64,000 nucleotides of DNA from Anthoceros angustus (GCA_010909165.1 VJWM01000318.1:1-64000), one strand, 5' to 3'. Counted from the stretch's first letter, positions 33,121 to 45,247 are shown. Notes: generated by a model from the letters alone, not told the origin. Numbers and translations are program-made.

Positions 33121-34050
33121 GCCGTGCTGCTGTGTGGCGAGCTAGCAGGAGGCCACGATGGTGGCAAGGATGATGGAGAAATTGAAGAAATCTTGGAGGA
33201 AGGAGAAGTGGCACACAAAATGGTGTCGAGGCTACTGTCTTTGAGCCAGGAGCGGATGGCTTTATGGTGATGTGTATGAAGGAGGATTGTGGAGAAATCA
33301 CACCTCAAGATATGCTTTTGCAAGAAGGAGAGTCGACCAATTCACGGTGAAGAATTGCGCAGCTGTAAGGAGATTTGCTAGGCGCGATCTAGTCAGAGTC
33401 TAGAAGGTCGGAGATGGTGTACCAGCGATGATGCAATCCACCAGGCACATACTGTCGGCATGCGCGAGAAGCTAGTTTGTGGGCCGAGTTGAAGGCGGGG
33501 TTGTGGCCGCCAACATCCACTGGTGAACAAGATGGAAACAAGCAAGGCGTGGCTGGCCTAGAGGCTAAGAGCAAGTCTTGCTAGAAAGCCAAGGATCCGT
33601 GAAGGGAGTTTTGTGCAGGAGATGTTGACCTAATGAATTGGGATTCGAGCGAAAGGTGAGCATCAAGAGGGCTGCAAGTGGAGGCCAGCAAGTTGGCAAA
33701 GGGAGAAGAAACGGAGAATGGAGGACTCATGGCGTGTGGGAAGAGCTGATGGAGCCTGAGTAGGGGCGGCTCGAGGATGGTGTGCATGGAAAGGAGCTGA
33801 AGAATGATCAAGCTTGTGACAGAAAGGAATTGGGAATTCATGAAGGAAGCCACTTTTTGTGGAGGTACGGCGTCGAGAGTATTGTCGTCCAGCTAGCTTG
33901 GGCCAGAGCCTAAGGTTACATGGCATAGCAAGAAGAAAGTTGGTGCATGAGCGTGGATACAGGCCGTGATGCAAGGCAGGATCCACGGGTCATAATGTAC
34001 ATGGGGTGCCACCAGTCCGTGGTGGAGGAGGTAGGAAGTGGCGAAGTGCA
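33120..34050 (+). other. Unassigned interior of element C
   Basis: No frame over 110 codons on the plus strand. Parallel to B 16960-18060, with shared blocks near 33280, 33545 and 33780. Nothing recognised. Confidence 0.4.
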
Positions 34051-34717
34051 TGGGAAGAGGAGGTTAGAACGTGAAGGACTCCCATGTCCACGTTGAAGGT
34101 GAGGAAATTTCTTGGAGCACGGAATCATCGATAGTTTGTCTAGGGAAGGGCACTGTCTTTCTTAGAGCCTTATTGTTAAGAGATGGGGTCTTATAAGCTT
34201 GGTTTGATGAGAAGATGTTGTTTGAAGGAAGGAAGCTTCTCTTCTTAAAAAGCATGCGGAAAGGGTTGGAGGCCATTATTCTAATCACGTGAAGAAGATC
34301 TTAGATGGGGATTGTGGGCTTCTAATGGAGAAAGTGACTATATTTAACGAATGATGCCATTGAATTTAGTACCTACCATAGAATCATGGAGGATGAGCGA
34401 GATGAGGAGAGTCGGAAGTTAGACTAGATCTTTCATGAGCATGAGGAACGAGGGAAGATGCTTTAGAAGAAACTCAGAGCTTAGAAAGGATAGGCATGAT
34501 GGGAAGTTGAGGCAAGAAGCTATCATGGGGATTTGGTTCTTCTATATGATAGCGATATATGGACTTTTGGAAGCTTAGGTTGAGATGGATGGGACCTTAC
34601 GAGGTGGTGGCATGAGAATGGATCCCAACCACGTGCGGATGGGGATTTCGCAACTAGAGTGAATGGGTGGAAGGTTAAGAAGTACCTTGATGAGGAATGT
34701 TTGCGAGGACGCAAACA
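34050..34717 (+). pseudogene. pol: Integrase ends and pol C-terminus of element C
   Basis: 34090-34320 matches the region before and within the integrase zinc domain of F (TTTGTCTAGGGAAGGGCA; GGGGTCTTATAAGCTTGG). It then passes directly to GAGAAAGTGACTATATTTAACG, equal to F beyond the catalytic core. QEAIM and VLLYDS-like pieces follow at 34515-34560, then EDANR before the PPT. The core with its D, D and E residues is missing. Confidence 0.7.
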
Positions 34718-34727
34718 GAGAGGAGTA
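34718..34727 (+). other. Polypurine tract of element C
   Basis: GAGAGGAGTA before TGTGGGCAAAAGTTTGC; slightly shorter than in B. Confidence 0.75.
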
Positions 34728-35395
34728 TGTGGGCAAAAGTTTGCAAGCATGAGTTGCTTGACAGCACTCTTTGCTAGAAATGGTTTGGTGAAGACATGCA
34801 AGGAAATTTTTGCTCCTTTTGAGCGGGAGTTGTAGGACCATGTCGGGAAGGCAGAGAGGATATGCAGGAAAAGAAACGGGTCAAAACGACCTGGTGAGAG
34901 AAAAGGTAACCTACATGAGTGGTAGGAGGTGTCCTACCGTGAGAAACTCCTACCATGGTAGGAGGGAGAGATCCTACCACCGTGGGAGGATGACCTGCTA
35001 GTGTTTTGATCACCTACCTAGGAATAGCTCCTACCATGGTAGGAGAGGTAGGAAGGTATCCTACAGAGGAGTAACTCCTACCGTGGTAGGAGAGGAACGC
35101 CTACCATGGTAGGAGGATGTCCTACCACGTAGGAGATGGGTTTCTAAGGAAAGTAGCTTATGTTTTAGGCAGGATAGGCTTGCTATATAGAGTCTTTTAG
35201 TGGACTAGATAAATAGGCCAAAATAGGTAATTAAGAAATTAGAGGCTAATTTTCAATAATTAGAAATTAGAAAATAGGGAAATGGTATTTTAGTATAAGG
35301 AATTAGGAAACTAACATCAATGGTGAGAAAGGGCCGTGGCACACATCCAAGGGCAGGATAGAATGGTAGTTACTTTTTCTAACCCTTGGGTGACT

Positions 35396-35403
35396 TATAA
35401 AAG
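35396..35403 (+). promoter_or_regulatory. First TATA box of 3' LTR C
   Basis: TATAAAAG in GGGTGACTTATAAAAGTGG, identical block to 25505. Confidence 0.6.
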
Positions 35404-35419
35404 TGGTGCAGTGCTGGGA

Positions 35420-38400
35420 GGCCTAAACTTGAAGAGCCTCACAGAAGGCGCCGCCACCTCAAGCTGCCCAAGGCCCCATACAGCAACGCCCCATACACGC
35501 CGGAGGAGGAGAAGGAGGCGCAAGCTCGGCAAGGAGGAAATCGAGCGCCCAAGAGAGGAAGAAGGAGGAAAAAGAAGAAGAGAAGGAGAAGAAGGTTGGG
35601 GCAACCCAACACTTGCCAAGCTCGTGAGGGTGCCTAGGAGGGTGGAGTGGCAAGATTGCTAGGAAACCGTGCGAAGGGCTCCTAAATTGCGTGGCAAGTG
35701 TAAGAGTCCGGGGAGAATTTTGTGAGCTTTCTCTTGCAGAAATCGGGGTTTTGGGCGCCAAGGTGTAAGGGCAGGAGGAGAGCAAGGGCAAGGACCTTTG
35801 AGCTGAGCAGAGCAAATCAAGGGAGGAGGCTTTGCAAGGATAAGAAGTGGCAGCGCAGGAATTGCAGGAGAGGCATCACTTTTCTTCAATTTCGTGCAAG
35901 TACCCCAAGGAGGCCATGACCAAATGACCAAGGGCAAGGAGGTAGTAGCTAAGGAAGGAGCGTCCACCAAGGAGGTGGCGCGAGGAGGCAAGAGGTCTAA
36001 GGCGGAGGATCGGACCCGAGGGTGGAAATTTGACATGCCTTATTTACGTGCTATGTGGCTATCCTCTAGAGACCTTTGACTTTACCTTGGGCAGCGGAGA
36101 ATATTCAGCTAGAGTGGGTGTATGGGCGACATTGGTCTTACACCAACCTTGAATTGATAGAGAGTGTTTTGCGCAGCGGAAGAGGAATTGGCCTTACCGG
36201 ATAAAGCATGCGGCGGATCCACGGTGTTGGGCCCGCATGCGTATATGGCGGAGGATGGCGAGGATAGCGGAATCAGCTGATGGAAGGAACGAGCGGAGGC
36301 AAGCGTGCATCAACGCGGATCTTCCCAAGGAGCCTTACCCTTATGCAAGGGGCATGAAGGCTAAGTCCAAGAACTTGGGACGGACCAAATCTTGGAGCCC
36401 AAGTGGAGATTGTTCACAAGAATTGTTTTGGGCTTGGTGAGCAATCCAAGGGTGTCATATTTCAGCACTACCTTCCTCCATTTTCTATGGAAGATCACTC
36501 AAGGAGCGGCGGATTGGGGCTCATCATGTAAAGCATACACCTACCACCGGGAAAAGTTCAAACCCAACGTCGGATGAAGATCCAGGTATGCTATCTTAGC
36601 ACTTATCTAGTGCATTTGTGGGAAGTAGAGGGCTACTCACAAGTAAGGAGTTGGATGATTCCAAGCATCCCTTTAACATTGTGTACTTACGGAGAGGGAG
36701 TGCTTGGTGCTTTGCGGCTAAAGGAGGTGCCGGCACCAGACATTATTGCTGGAAGGAATCCTCCGAAGATAGGCCGAGGATGCAGGAGGACTTGCAAGGA
36801 GAAGTTGTAGGGGATTTGAAGTTTGGACCGCAGGAGGATGCGGAGATGGAAGGTAGGATAGATCCTACCATGGCGGGAATCCTGCGAGGGTGGGAGGTGT
36901 TCCAGTGGTTTGGGACCCCTTCGTCCTCTCATGACAAGACCTACATGAATTAGTCCTACCACGGTAGGGAAGTAGTCCTTGAGCACCTCCTACCACGGTA
37001 GGAGGGAAAGGAAGTCACGGTTTGGAAGCTCCCAAGAGGAGATAAGAAGGCAACCGCCCCTAGGTGGGCGAGCGGATGGAGTCACGGTGGGAGGAGTTGC
37101 CCACCAAGTGATGAGCGGGAGCTCATCATAGGGAAGCAAGGGATGTAAGATCCCATGAGCAAGGCAAAGGCCTTGAGTCTCCCGGAGGTAAGAAAGGAGA
37201 CTTAGACATGTTGGAGGAGATGCGCATAGGGAGATGTTCAAGAAGGTATAGGCGCCAAGAGGAGAGTTGAATTCTTGAAGACGGAGGCGGAAGACAAGGA
37301 CCTACCAAGCAAGGGAAATTGCGGGTAGCGGCGGAAACCCAATGGCGGGAGGATGTTATGAGGATGGAAGCTCAAGTGGAGCACTTGGAAAAGTCTTGAG
37401 ACAAGGCAAGAGGCAAACAACATATTCGGAGAACAAGGCTCTTACCAAGCAATTGGCAGCTCGAGAGGAGAAGGTGGAGCAACTTGCTCACATGGTGCAC
37501 ATGGGAAAAGAAGACAAGCAAGTGCTGCTAATGGAGGAAAGGTCAAGACGAGAGCAATCTCGCAGAATGAGACAGGGCAAGTAGGCGCATGAGCGGGTCA
37601 TAGCCACAGTGAAGATTAGTGACATGGAAAAGGAGCTGGGAGAAATCCGGAGGCTGGAATTGAAGGAAGAAGAGCTGGAAGAACGGACACATTTTGTCCA
37701 AAGATTGGAAATGGAACGAGAAGTCCGAGAATGCACAACTCCCTAGGAGGATAGGGGAGTTGGAGGAAGAAATGGCAAAGGAGAAAGGCCGTCATGAGGG
37801 TGCGACATATGTTGGCGGTGAGGGAGCGTAGATTTCGGGCTGATTATGCCTACAAGAGATTGATCCGCCAACCGCAGAATGAGAGGACGGAGAATGTGGC
37901 TCTCCATGTCAAGACCGGTGAGCTGGCCTTGGAGCGAGATGCTTACAAAAGCAAGTGTGAGCATGGAGTATGGCTTGAGGATTACGAAGAATTGAGATGG
38001 CGATTTGCAGCCCATCTTCACAACAAGGTGCTCAAGGCCACTAACGAGTTGTTGCGACTTGCCGAAGGAGGATGTTGGGACCTCATGACGATGATAGGGA
38101 GGCCCTCATGCAAGTCCAACCGAAGCCTTAGACTTGGAGAGTGTCCCAAGCGGTGAAGAAACTTCGCACTGTGGAGAAGCAAGTGAAGCGGGAAGGTGGA
38201 GAGAATCACCCGTGAAGGGGTAAGGAAGAAGAAACGACCTGTAACTCCTACCGTGGTAGGAGGAGTTCCTACCGTGGTAGGAGGGACTCCTACCGTAGGG
38301 AGAAGGTCCTACCATGGTAGGAGGAAGAAGCAGCGGATTCAAAGGCGCTAGCATGGATTTGACGGCAAGGGCGAGTACCTTGGCCCTTGCGAAAGAAGGA

Positions 38401-38609
38401 AGAGGGGTTGATCTTGCAGAATGGAGCAAGAATCACAAGGAGAAGACCAACCTCCTAACATGGGTGGGAGGCGGAGCTCACTTGCTCCACAAGTGAGAGG
38501 AAGAGGAGAAGCGAGGATGAGCCATGGCTAAGAGAGCCCGGCTATTTTATTGGAGGAAGGAACTCAAGATAGGCATCAAGATAAGGAAGGGATTCATAAG
38601 AAGTCCTTA
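35420..38609 (+). pseudogene. LTR-borne gene of element C (3' copy)
   Basis: Same order as the 5' copy without the gag insert. ATG 35916 opens MTK, with one T-K-P-T repeat lost. WKFDMP near 36026 is followed by a deletion in the conserved block. VEIVHKNCFGL-type sequence lies near 36400-36440, then FSTTFLHFLWKITQG (36463-36507), LTSKELDDSKHPFNIVYL (36638-36691), ENKALTKQLAAREEKVEQLA (37431-37490), EKELGEIRRLELKEEELEER (37627-37690), NERTENVALHVKTGELALER (37877-37936), SYRGRR repeats (38246-38300) and AKRARLFYWRKELKIG near 38530. Without the frameshifts it would be about 1000 residues. Function unknown. Confidence 0.6.
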
Positions 38610-38869
38610 AATTAGCTTGAAGACATGGGGCAAGATGCCACTTGGGAAGACTTTTCTTTAGAGGAGGCATTAATGCTTGTCACCCGAGAGTGTGTTGACT
38701 AGCTAGATAGGAATGTTGACAGGAGCCATTAAGGCTCACATAGGTGAATTTTGCTAGAATAGAATTTTACCCAAGATGCTTGGATGTCAGAACTTAAATT
38801 CTGACAATAGGATACACTAAAATAAGGAGTAAGGCAGTGCCAGGGGGAGGCTGTATGTGAGGACCTCCC

Positions 38870-38877
38870 TATAAAAG
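38870..38877 (+). promoter_or_regulatory. Second TATA box of 3' LTR C
   Basis: TATAAAAG in GACCTCCCTATAAAAGGAGG. In a 3' LTR it could drive read-out into flanking DNA. Confidence 0.65.
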
Positions 38878-39719
38878 GAGGGAGCTTGTGAAGTAAAATT
38901 ATCGTGTCTTGCGCTCCCATCCTCCTGAGTCCTTCACTTTGTGCAGGAATTTCGTGCCGGCTGCAAGCCAACGCAGGTCCGGTAGAGAGGAGAACGCCGG
39001 GAGTCGGGTGGAGGCTTGCTCTTTGCGCCACGCGCTCCCTTGTGAATGGTTGTTGTGAATTGTTTTGCTTTGAGTGTGTCGGCTCAAGGAACTCTCGGCT
39101 TGAGGGTAGACTGGGGAAAGACTCTGGAGGTTCTCACGTGCAAACCACATAGCAACCGCCCAAGGAAGAACTCGTTAATTTGGACGGACCCAGCATTGTT
39201 GTATAAGGGCGAGTTGGAATTAATGAGCCAAGAATTGGTGTTAGAGTAGGAGATTGTGGAGGAAGGAAGGGTAGATGAGTAGAGAAGAAGAGGGCGTTGT
39301 TGATTGAGAGTTGTGAGGAGGATTAGAGTGTAGGAAAAACTAAGGCCAGGAGCCTAAGGGACGAATCCCAAATGCAAGTAAGAGGGCTCCCCTGTGGAGA
39401 AGAGTGTCTTAGGAGTAGGGACGTTGCGGTGTGGGTCAGGGGTCCGGCGCCCGTGATAGACACCTTCATTGGGCGTAACGCAATTGTGTGTGTCGTTGTA
39501 GGTTGAGGTTTGGTGAGTTCTGTGAGCGATGCAGGCGAGCTGCTGTAGAGGGAGCGTGAGAGGCGCCTTGCTTGTTTAGAAGGCCGAGGTAGTGTGTAGC
39601 AGTAGTGACGGATTCTCAAGATTATGCTCCCCAAGTCTCATGGGACCCGAAACCCAGCGTTGGCATTTGATGGAAGTGTGGCCAGGGGTGAATCTCGGGA
39701 GCCCAGGTCTCCTCCACCA

Positions 39720-42500
39720 CCCTGAGGGACATTGGAGAAGTGGAGAGTCTTCCAGTGGAGAAGATTGGCCAGAAGTCGGACAAAGTGCTGTGGTCTCCTG
39801 AGGCAAGTGTAATCTTCTTTCAATTCCAGACCTGCGATTGTTTTTCTTTCTGTGATTTTCGGAGTAGTCTTAGGAGCTTGCGGGAGTAGGGGTTATTGTT
39901 TAGAAATTTGCTGTGTGTGCTCTAATTGCTTTCCCGTGGAGTTGTTCACACAAGTCTCCCATGGGAATGAGCAACTCCACCTTGCGAGGCCAGCTTGGGT
40001 ATTAATGACAGAGGGGAAATCCAGGCGTTTCCCACAACAGCCATCCCAAAGTGGGTGTGAGCCTGCACTCCTTGATGTTCCTCGCCTGGGCAGGTCAAAT
40101 CACGGCCTTGGGTCCAACCACCGAGAGAAAAGAGCGAGATTGTCAAGAGTCTAACTCCTCCGGGGGTGGGCAGGAGGATCCTGTGGCTCACGTTTGCGAT
40201 CACCCTCATGCGGCACTGAGTCCACCCTCATCCCTTGGTGGAGCAAGCGATTTTGCAATCGGCCGGTTGCCTCAAACCTCGCTTTGTAACTCCTTCCGTG
40301 CCACGATCTCCCACTAAGGGAGGAAGGAGACTTGACATGTTGGTCTTATGAGGGAACAGAGGCGTGGAAAGGCCACCTTCATGGCCAAAGCAGGATCTAG
40401 TGGTGTGATTCCCGTAAGTTCCTATCCAAGCAGGACTTGTTCGAGGACATGCAGGTCTCAAGGCACCCCTTGTGCATAAACGTTCCCAGGTAGGGTGCTC
40501 GTAAGTCAATGCCTGTGGGAGTGGACACACTCTTCCACCTTGCCATCAATTTAGGATGTTGGAGAATCCTGAGACCCTGGGCATTGGGAGATTGACACTG
40601 GAGAAAACCACAAAGGGTACGAGATAAGCTGCACTAAACAAATGCACCAAGGGTGAGAGCTAGAAATCCTTGGCCGAGGCTACAATCATGACCGGGGTAA
40701 AACAAGATGTAAGGATCAAACCCATGACGTTGATTCCTCACGAGAGCGCCTCCATCTTGAGGCGAGCTCCAAGACCCTTTGCGGTGGTCAGCTTGGAAGG
40801 CTCCAAGGGATTACATCCGCGGCGCGAGGATGGTTGATGGCCATGAGTTCTCCACAGCCAGGGATCCGGAAGATATGGCGATGAGGCGCAATCATGTAAA
40901 CATTCGCTAGTATTTGGGCACTTGAGAGGTATATGCGTTCAACATAGGTTGTAATCATGTTTGTACTTGGAGACATTGTTGCTCTGGAGGAAGATGCATC
41001 CACAGATTTAGGACCCCTCCTGCTCTGTGGGCCTTAAATCTCTGCCAGCTCTAATGCTCCACCCATCATTGAACTCCTCATGGCACTCATGTCTAATCTA
41101 CCATGGCCTACAATTGCCATCAATATGCTCTTGATTAGCTGCCCTTTGTGCGCACAAAGTGCGTGAATCTTTCAGGGAGTTCTTTGTGGGTTCCTAGGTG
41201 ACAAAGTGGTCTTTCACAATTACTCAAGCCGTTCCTTGGGCATCCCACAAAAGGAAAGCAATTTCAGCAAAATTCGAGCACTGCAGGCGCATGAGGAGCC
41301 CTCCGCCCACACTCCAGGATCCCAACATGGGCTTGAGTGGCTGAAATTTCTCACGCCTCCGGGAGAGGCCACGATCTTTACTTCTCCGTTGCTCCATGGG
41401 AGGGCATACCTGATACACCTGATGTAGCTCTATTCTAAGTTTTCAGGTGGCAAGCCTCGCAAACCACCAGTCACCCAAGGGAAAAAAAAACATACAGGCC
41501 AAACGCCCATGGCTGCGTGGCTTGTTATTACAATTTATTCATACATAAATGCATTAAATTTCTTTTCAATTTCTTCCCTTGGAAAATTACCCACTAAGTC
41601 TTAAATAGGGATTTAAGCACTAGGAGAAGACTCTCATATATGATCGGCTATCCCCTGTAGCAAAAGGTTCTTGCCCTCAGGATTTTGTGGTTGTTGGATG
41701 GTTCTGTGAGTAGGAGAAGCAGGTGTGGTCTTCTCACCCTCCTACCATGGTAGGGAGCTTATCAAACATGAGGAGCAGCGGTGGCGTCCTCCGGGGAGGA
41801 GCACTCTCCCTCAAAGACCAACTTTCGATCGCCACCACCAGGTCATCCAGCCTTGCGGGTGGGTACTCCACGGGGGTAGGAGACCCTCTTGTGAGAGTGC
41901 ACCTAGAGACCATCTTCACAGGAAACGTGCTCCTCCTCGAGGAGCCCCTCTTGCTTGCACATCCCCTCTGTGACCTCGACTCCTCTATGACTTGGAGTCA
42001 TGCGCTCACTCTTGCAGAGGCTCCGGGCTTAAAGTTCATAGGGCTGTATCGTCGTGTGGCTAACATGCTCTTAAGACAAACCATGCCTTGAAAGGATCCA
42101 TTGTGGAGGGTAATCCTAAGGTATGATACACTCCAGGTTCATTGAGTCTTCGCCATCCTTCAACCTCCCATCATAGGCCTTCCTTTCCAAGTTAGCTCCC
42201 CACCGGATGTGAGCATTCTCCGGTGGCTATGAAGTTGGTGCCATCTTCTGTAGGGGCGTAGTGTCATGCCTGTGGAAACACGGTACCACCAACATCCTAT
42301 GTTGCCCTAAATCTCTTCTTGAGCTCTCCTTCTCTGACTCCTGAACCTCTAGAAGTCGTAGGGTCCCTCATGAAGCTGCGTTTGGCTGGCTCACATCCAA
42401 TGTAAGGAGTTTGACTTCGAATGGAAGTCTGAAAGCGGAGGCGCAATATGGTGGATATTGAGGAAGGTGAGTCACTGCATTTCCTCTTTGACTATGTTCT
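39720..42500 (-). repeat. Old minus-strand LTR remnant
   Basis: On the minus strand, AAATTGCTTTCCTTTTGTGG with GATGCCCAAGGAACGGCTTGAG (about 41270-41224) matches the U5 of LTRs B and C. CCCTACCATGGTAGGAGGG at about 41738-41756 is the U3 palindrome, upstream in the same orientation. The rest is too diverged to place. Frames here, such as 41723-42091, match no family I know. Confidence 0.4.
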
Positions 42501-43446
42501 TGATCAACAGCTCTTTGGGAAGCGACTCGGAATGTTGCTAGATAACATTGCGGGCCTTCGTGCATTTTTAATGAAGTCAAAACAACTAAAATAAACTCCA
42601 TCAAAGGTGGAGACTATTGTATAATTTGAGAACATATTGTGAAATAACACTTCAAAGCAGTGGAAGAGAAACACGATAGAAATGTAAAGTGTAAGTGGTG
42701 AGAAAAGACCAGTATAATTGTACCCCAACAAAACTCTTCAATTTTGAACGGACGCTCACCTGCTGCGGTGTGGGCAAGACTCATTTCAGTAGCTCCCTTG
42801 TGAGAAGACACGAGGAGGTGCATGGCAAGACAAACATCAAGCATGATTCCGTGATCCAAAATTTCTACCTCACCGTTCAGCATCTTGGGGATAGACCTTC
42901 ACGTTCTATCTCCTCTTCCCATATGTTTCCCTCCTAGCATCACCAGTGGATGCCCTCTGTGGCGTTGTTCCAAAAATCTTCTCCCGCTTTGGCCCGTCAC
43001 GTGAACTACTTTATGTTCGTAAACAATGTTCGATGCCTTCATCTCAGGTGGATCATGACTAGCCTAGGATCATGCTCTGGTGGCAACCTCCTCACCTTCT
43101 GCGGTTCTTGGCGTGATTTATGGATCGACCAAGAATCGGTGGTCTCCTCCCGCCAATTTTTGTTCAAGCACATTAGTGGGTTTCCCAATCCTCCTTCATA
43201 CAGTTCCAAGAGCCATCCTCACTCCTGGGCTCGGTGCACCTTCTCAACACACCTTTTTGTGTGCCCTCTCCCTTAGTGCGATTTCTTAGCTTCTCCATCG
43301 CTCCTTGACTCACTTGGCCTGGCACAGCCTCATTGCTCACTTGAGAGAACTCCTTGTTCTCCTCGTACACATGTTGGCCCTTCTTTGCTCTATGTTTCTT
43401 AGATTGACCTCCTGCAAGAACTACATGAAACCCCTTGCGGACATGG
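42500..43446 (-). pseudogene. Minus-strand gypsy interior remnant (spacer)
   Basis: 42825-43060 follows, base for base with many changes, the order of F 46830-47100: AAGCATGATTCCGTG, CCTCACCGTTCAGCATCTTGGG, GCGTTGTTCCA and TCTCCCGCTTTGGCC. It is therefore the spacer/integrase upstream region of a third element, older than F. It is cut at 43446 by the start of a plus-strand LTR. Confidence 0.55.
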
Positions 43447-43758
43447 TGTGGAGCATAAAAGTTTGACCAGAAGAGGGAGGAGGCAGTTTGATTTTTTGGC
43501 TGGAGCGATTGAAAGAAGCATGCGAAATTTAGAATCTTGGAGTAGAGTGTAAATATTGTTAGGAAGAAGAGGATATCCGGGAGAGAAGGTGGCGACCCCA
43601 GACGAGGCGGGAGCGGTCAAGAGGGTGATGGTAAGGACTACGCATAAGGCTGCCACACCTCGATGGGGTGAGAGCGGACTACCAGTGGTGGCGGACTACC
43701 GTGGTAGGGGTGGTGAATCTCGGCTAAAAGGAAATTTAGAATAGAGGGGGATATCCAC

Positions 43759-43765
43759 TATATAT
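43759..43765 (+). promoter_or_regulatory. TATA-like box, first promoter of type E LTR
   Basis: CACTATATATGCTCACC, identical to 59133-59149. It lies 590 bases upstream of the LTR gene ATG, the position equivalent to the first TATA in type C LTRs. Confidence 0.5.
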
Positions 43766-44350
43766 GCTCACCAATAGGGAATAAATATATAGAGTAATTA
43801 GAAGGTTAATTAGGGATAGCGGCGGGATAGGAAAATAGGTAGTTTAGATAGAATTAGGATTTTGGAATGATGAACCAATCTAGGGTTGCGCGGCGTGACA
43901 TCTAAGGAGGGCAAAGTGCGTTTGGGCGCTTCTCCAGCAAGAGCAAGCTGGGTGGCGTTGGGCGTGAAAAGGAAGGAAGGCCATCAGCCAGCCATCGCCA
44001 CGAGCAGAAGAGGAGCTGCGCGCCATCGAGAGGAGGAACACCGGCGGGCGTGAGCGGAGAAGGAAAAAGCGAGTCGCAGCGGTGGGAGCTCGTCACGCCC
44101 CCGGAGAGGAAGTGTGGGCGGCGCCAAGAACGCACTTAGGCGTGGTAGAATTGAGCGGGGAAGAGCGTTGCGCAATCGGCGCTCCGCCACGGAAGAAGGA
44201 CAAGGGGAGGCGACGGTGAAGACTCGGCCGTGGCTAACGTGTGCTGCAGTGAAGTGTGGTTGCTACCCCAAGGGGAGTGTTTGGAAGAAGTTTGGAGCAC
44301 CTGTTGGCGTTGGAAGTAATTCCTTCCTTTGAAACACTTGGAAAGGAAGC

Positions 44351-44941
44351 CCATGCCTCGAGGAGGAAAGGCAAGGGAAGGAGCCGCCAGCAAAGGCTCT
44401 CGCGAGAAGGAAAGGAAAAAAGAGCGGGGGCTCGCGCCGAGGAGCGACTTTGATGCCACAATTCACGTGCTGCGGCAGCTCAACCCGATTTGGTTGATTT
44501 CGGCGGAGGAGGAGAACATCCAATTGGGATGGGTGTATGGCGCCAATGGGCCTACACCAATTTGGAATTGATTGAGGAGTGTTACATCAACCTCCATCAA
44601 TCGAGCGCCCCGCTTACGGAAAGGAATGCTCGACGGATCCCATTGTTGGACCGTAGAAGCATTCCAGTGTATGGAGACCGGAGGAGAGCTCGGGTGCTCT
44701 CCTCGAAAGGTCGAATGGAGGGAAGAGGACGCCCTCTCACATTCCAAGTCCTCGACATGATGGATGGTGAAGGCCCACGCCAAGAATGGCTGGAAAAGCA
44801 GAGCATCAAGGAGTGAAGTGGAGGCTCTTTCAAAGATTGTTGGGGTTGGTAAATTACCAACGCACTATTTATTTCAACTTCCTCAATTTTTGTGGAAGAT
44901 TTCATGAGGAGCCAAGCATTGGGGCGCCTTCTGTGAGGCCG
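44351..44941 (+). pseudogene. LTR-borne gene, type E, N-terminal part
   Basis: ATG 44351 opens MPRGGKAREGAASKG, Lys/Gly/Ser-rich as in type C. It is followed by a frameshifted equivalent of the TCFLGQ block, then EEENIQLGWVYG and WAYTNLELIEECYINLHQ (44508-44600). A clean frame 44490-44816 continues with ERNARRIPLLD, RPLTFQVLDMMDGE and EWLEKQSIKE. The block EENIQL-WVYG-W-YTNLELIE is nearly identical to element C although the surrounding DNA differs, which supports a real protein. Confidence 0.65.
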
Positions 44942-44981
44942 CCTCCTCAAGTTTAGGTTGTGGCCTCCTGCACTGACCACT

Positions 44982-44989
44982 TTTATAAG
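44982..44989 (-). promoter_or_regulatory. First TATA box of LTR F
   Basis: ACTTATAAAAGTGG on the minus strand, the same block as 25505 and 35396. Confidence 0.55.
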
Positions 44990-45247
44990 TCACCCAAGGG
45001 TTAGAAAAGTAACTACCATTCTATCCTGCCCTTGGATGTGTGCCACGTGGCCCTCTCCCACCATTGATGTTAGTTTCCTAATTTCCTTATACTAAAATAC
45101 CAATTTCCCTATTTTTCTAATTTCTAATTCTGAAAATTAGCCTCTAATTTCTTAATTACCTATTTTGGCCTATTTATCTAGTCCACTAAAGACTCTATAT
45201 ATAGCAAGCCTATCCGCCTAAAACATAAGCTACTTTCCTTAGAAACC

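Larger units (their letters stand above)
24852..39719 (+). mobile_element. Element C: 14.9-kb gypsy with gene-bearing LTRs
   Basis: 5' LTR 24852-30383, PBS 30387-30400, interior to 34717, PPT 34718-34727, 3' LTR 34728-39719. The LTRs are about 5.0 kb each when a 505-base insert in the 5' copy is discounted, among the longest LTRs I would expect in plants. The interior has gag and pol remnants but neither RT/RNase H nor the integrase core. The first about 45 bases of the 5' LTR are missing. No target-site duplication is recognisable. Confidence 0.75.
34728..39719 (+). repeat. 3' LTR of element C
   Basis: About 4.99 kb, with the same order as the 5' copy: palindrome array 34918-35135, first TATA 35396, LTR gene 35420-38609, second TATA 38870, U5 with the end CTCCTCCACCA. 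It retains the true LTR start and lacks the 505-base insert. The terminal sequence has lost bases relative to CCTCCCACA. Confidence 0.8.
43447..44941 (+). repeat. Truncated type E LTR
   Basis: It starts TGTGGAGCATAAAAGTTTG and aligns with 58815-60400: GATTTTTTGGCTGGAGCGATTG, GGATATCCACTATATATGCTC, AACCAATCTAGGGTTG. It is cut within the LTR gene at about 44941, where a minus-strand type C LTR begins. A TATA-like TATATAT lies at 43759-43765. Confidence 0.75.

Noticed and set aside
42695-42937. Open frame with GVGKTHFSSS, resembling a Walker A P-loop
   Set aside because: The stretch aligns with the reverse strand of gypsy interiors (46830-47100), so the motif is accidental.
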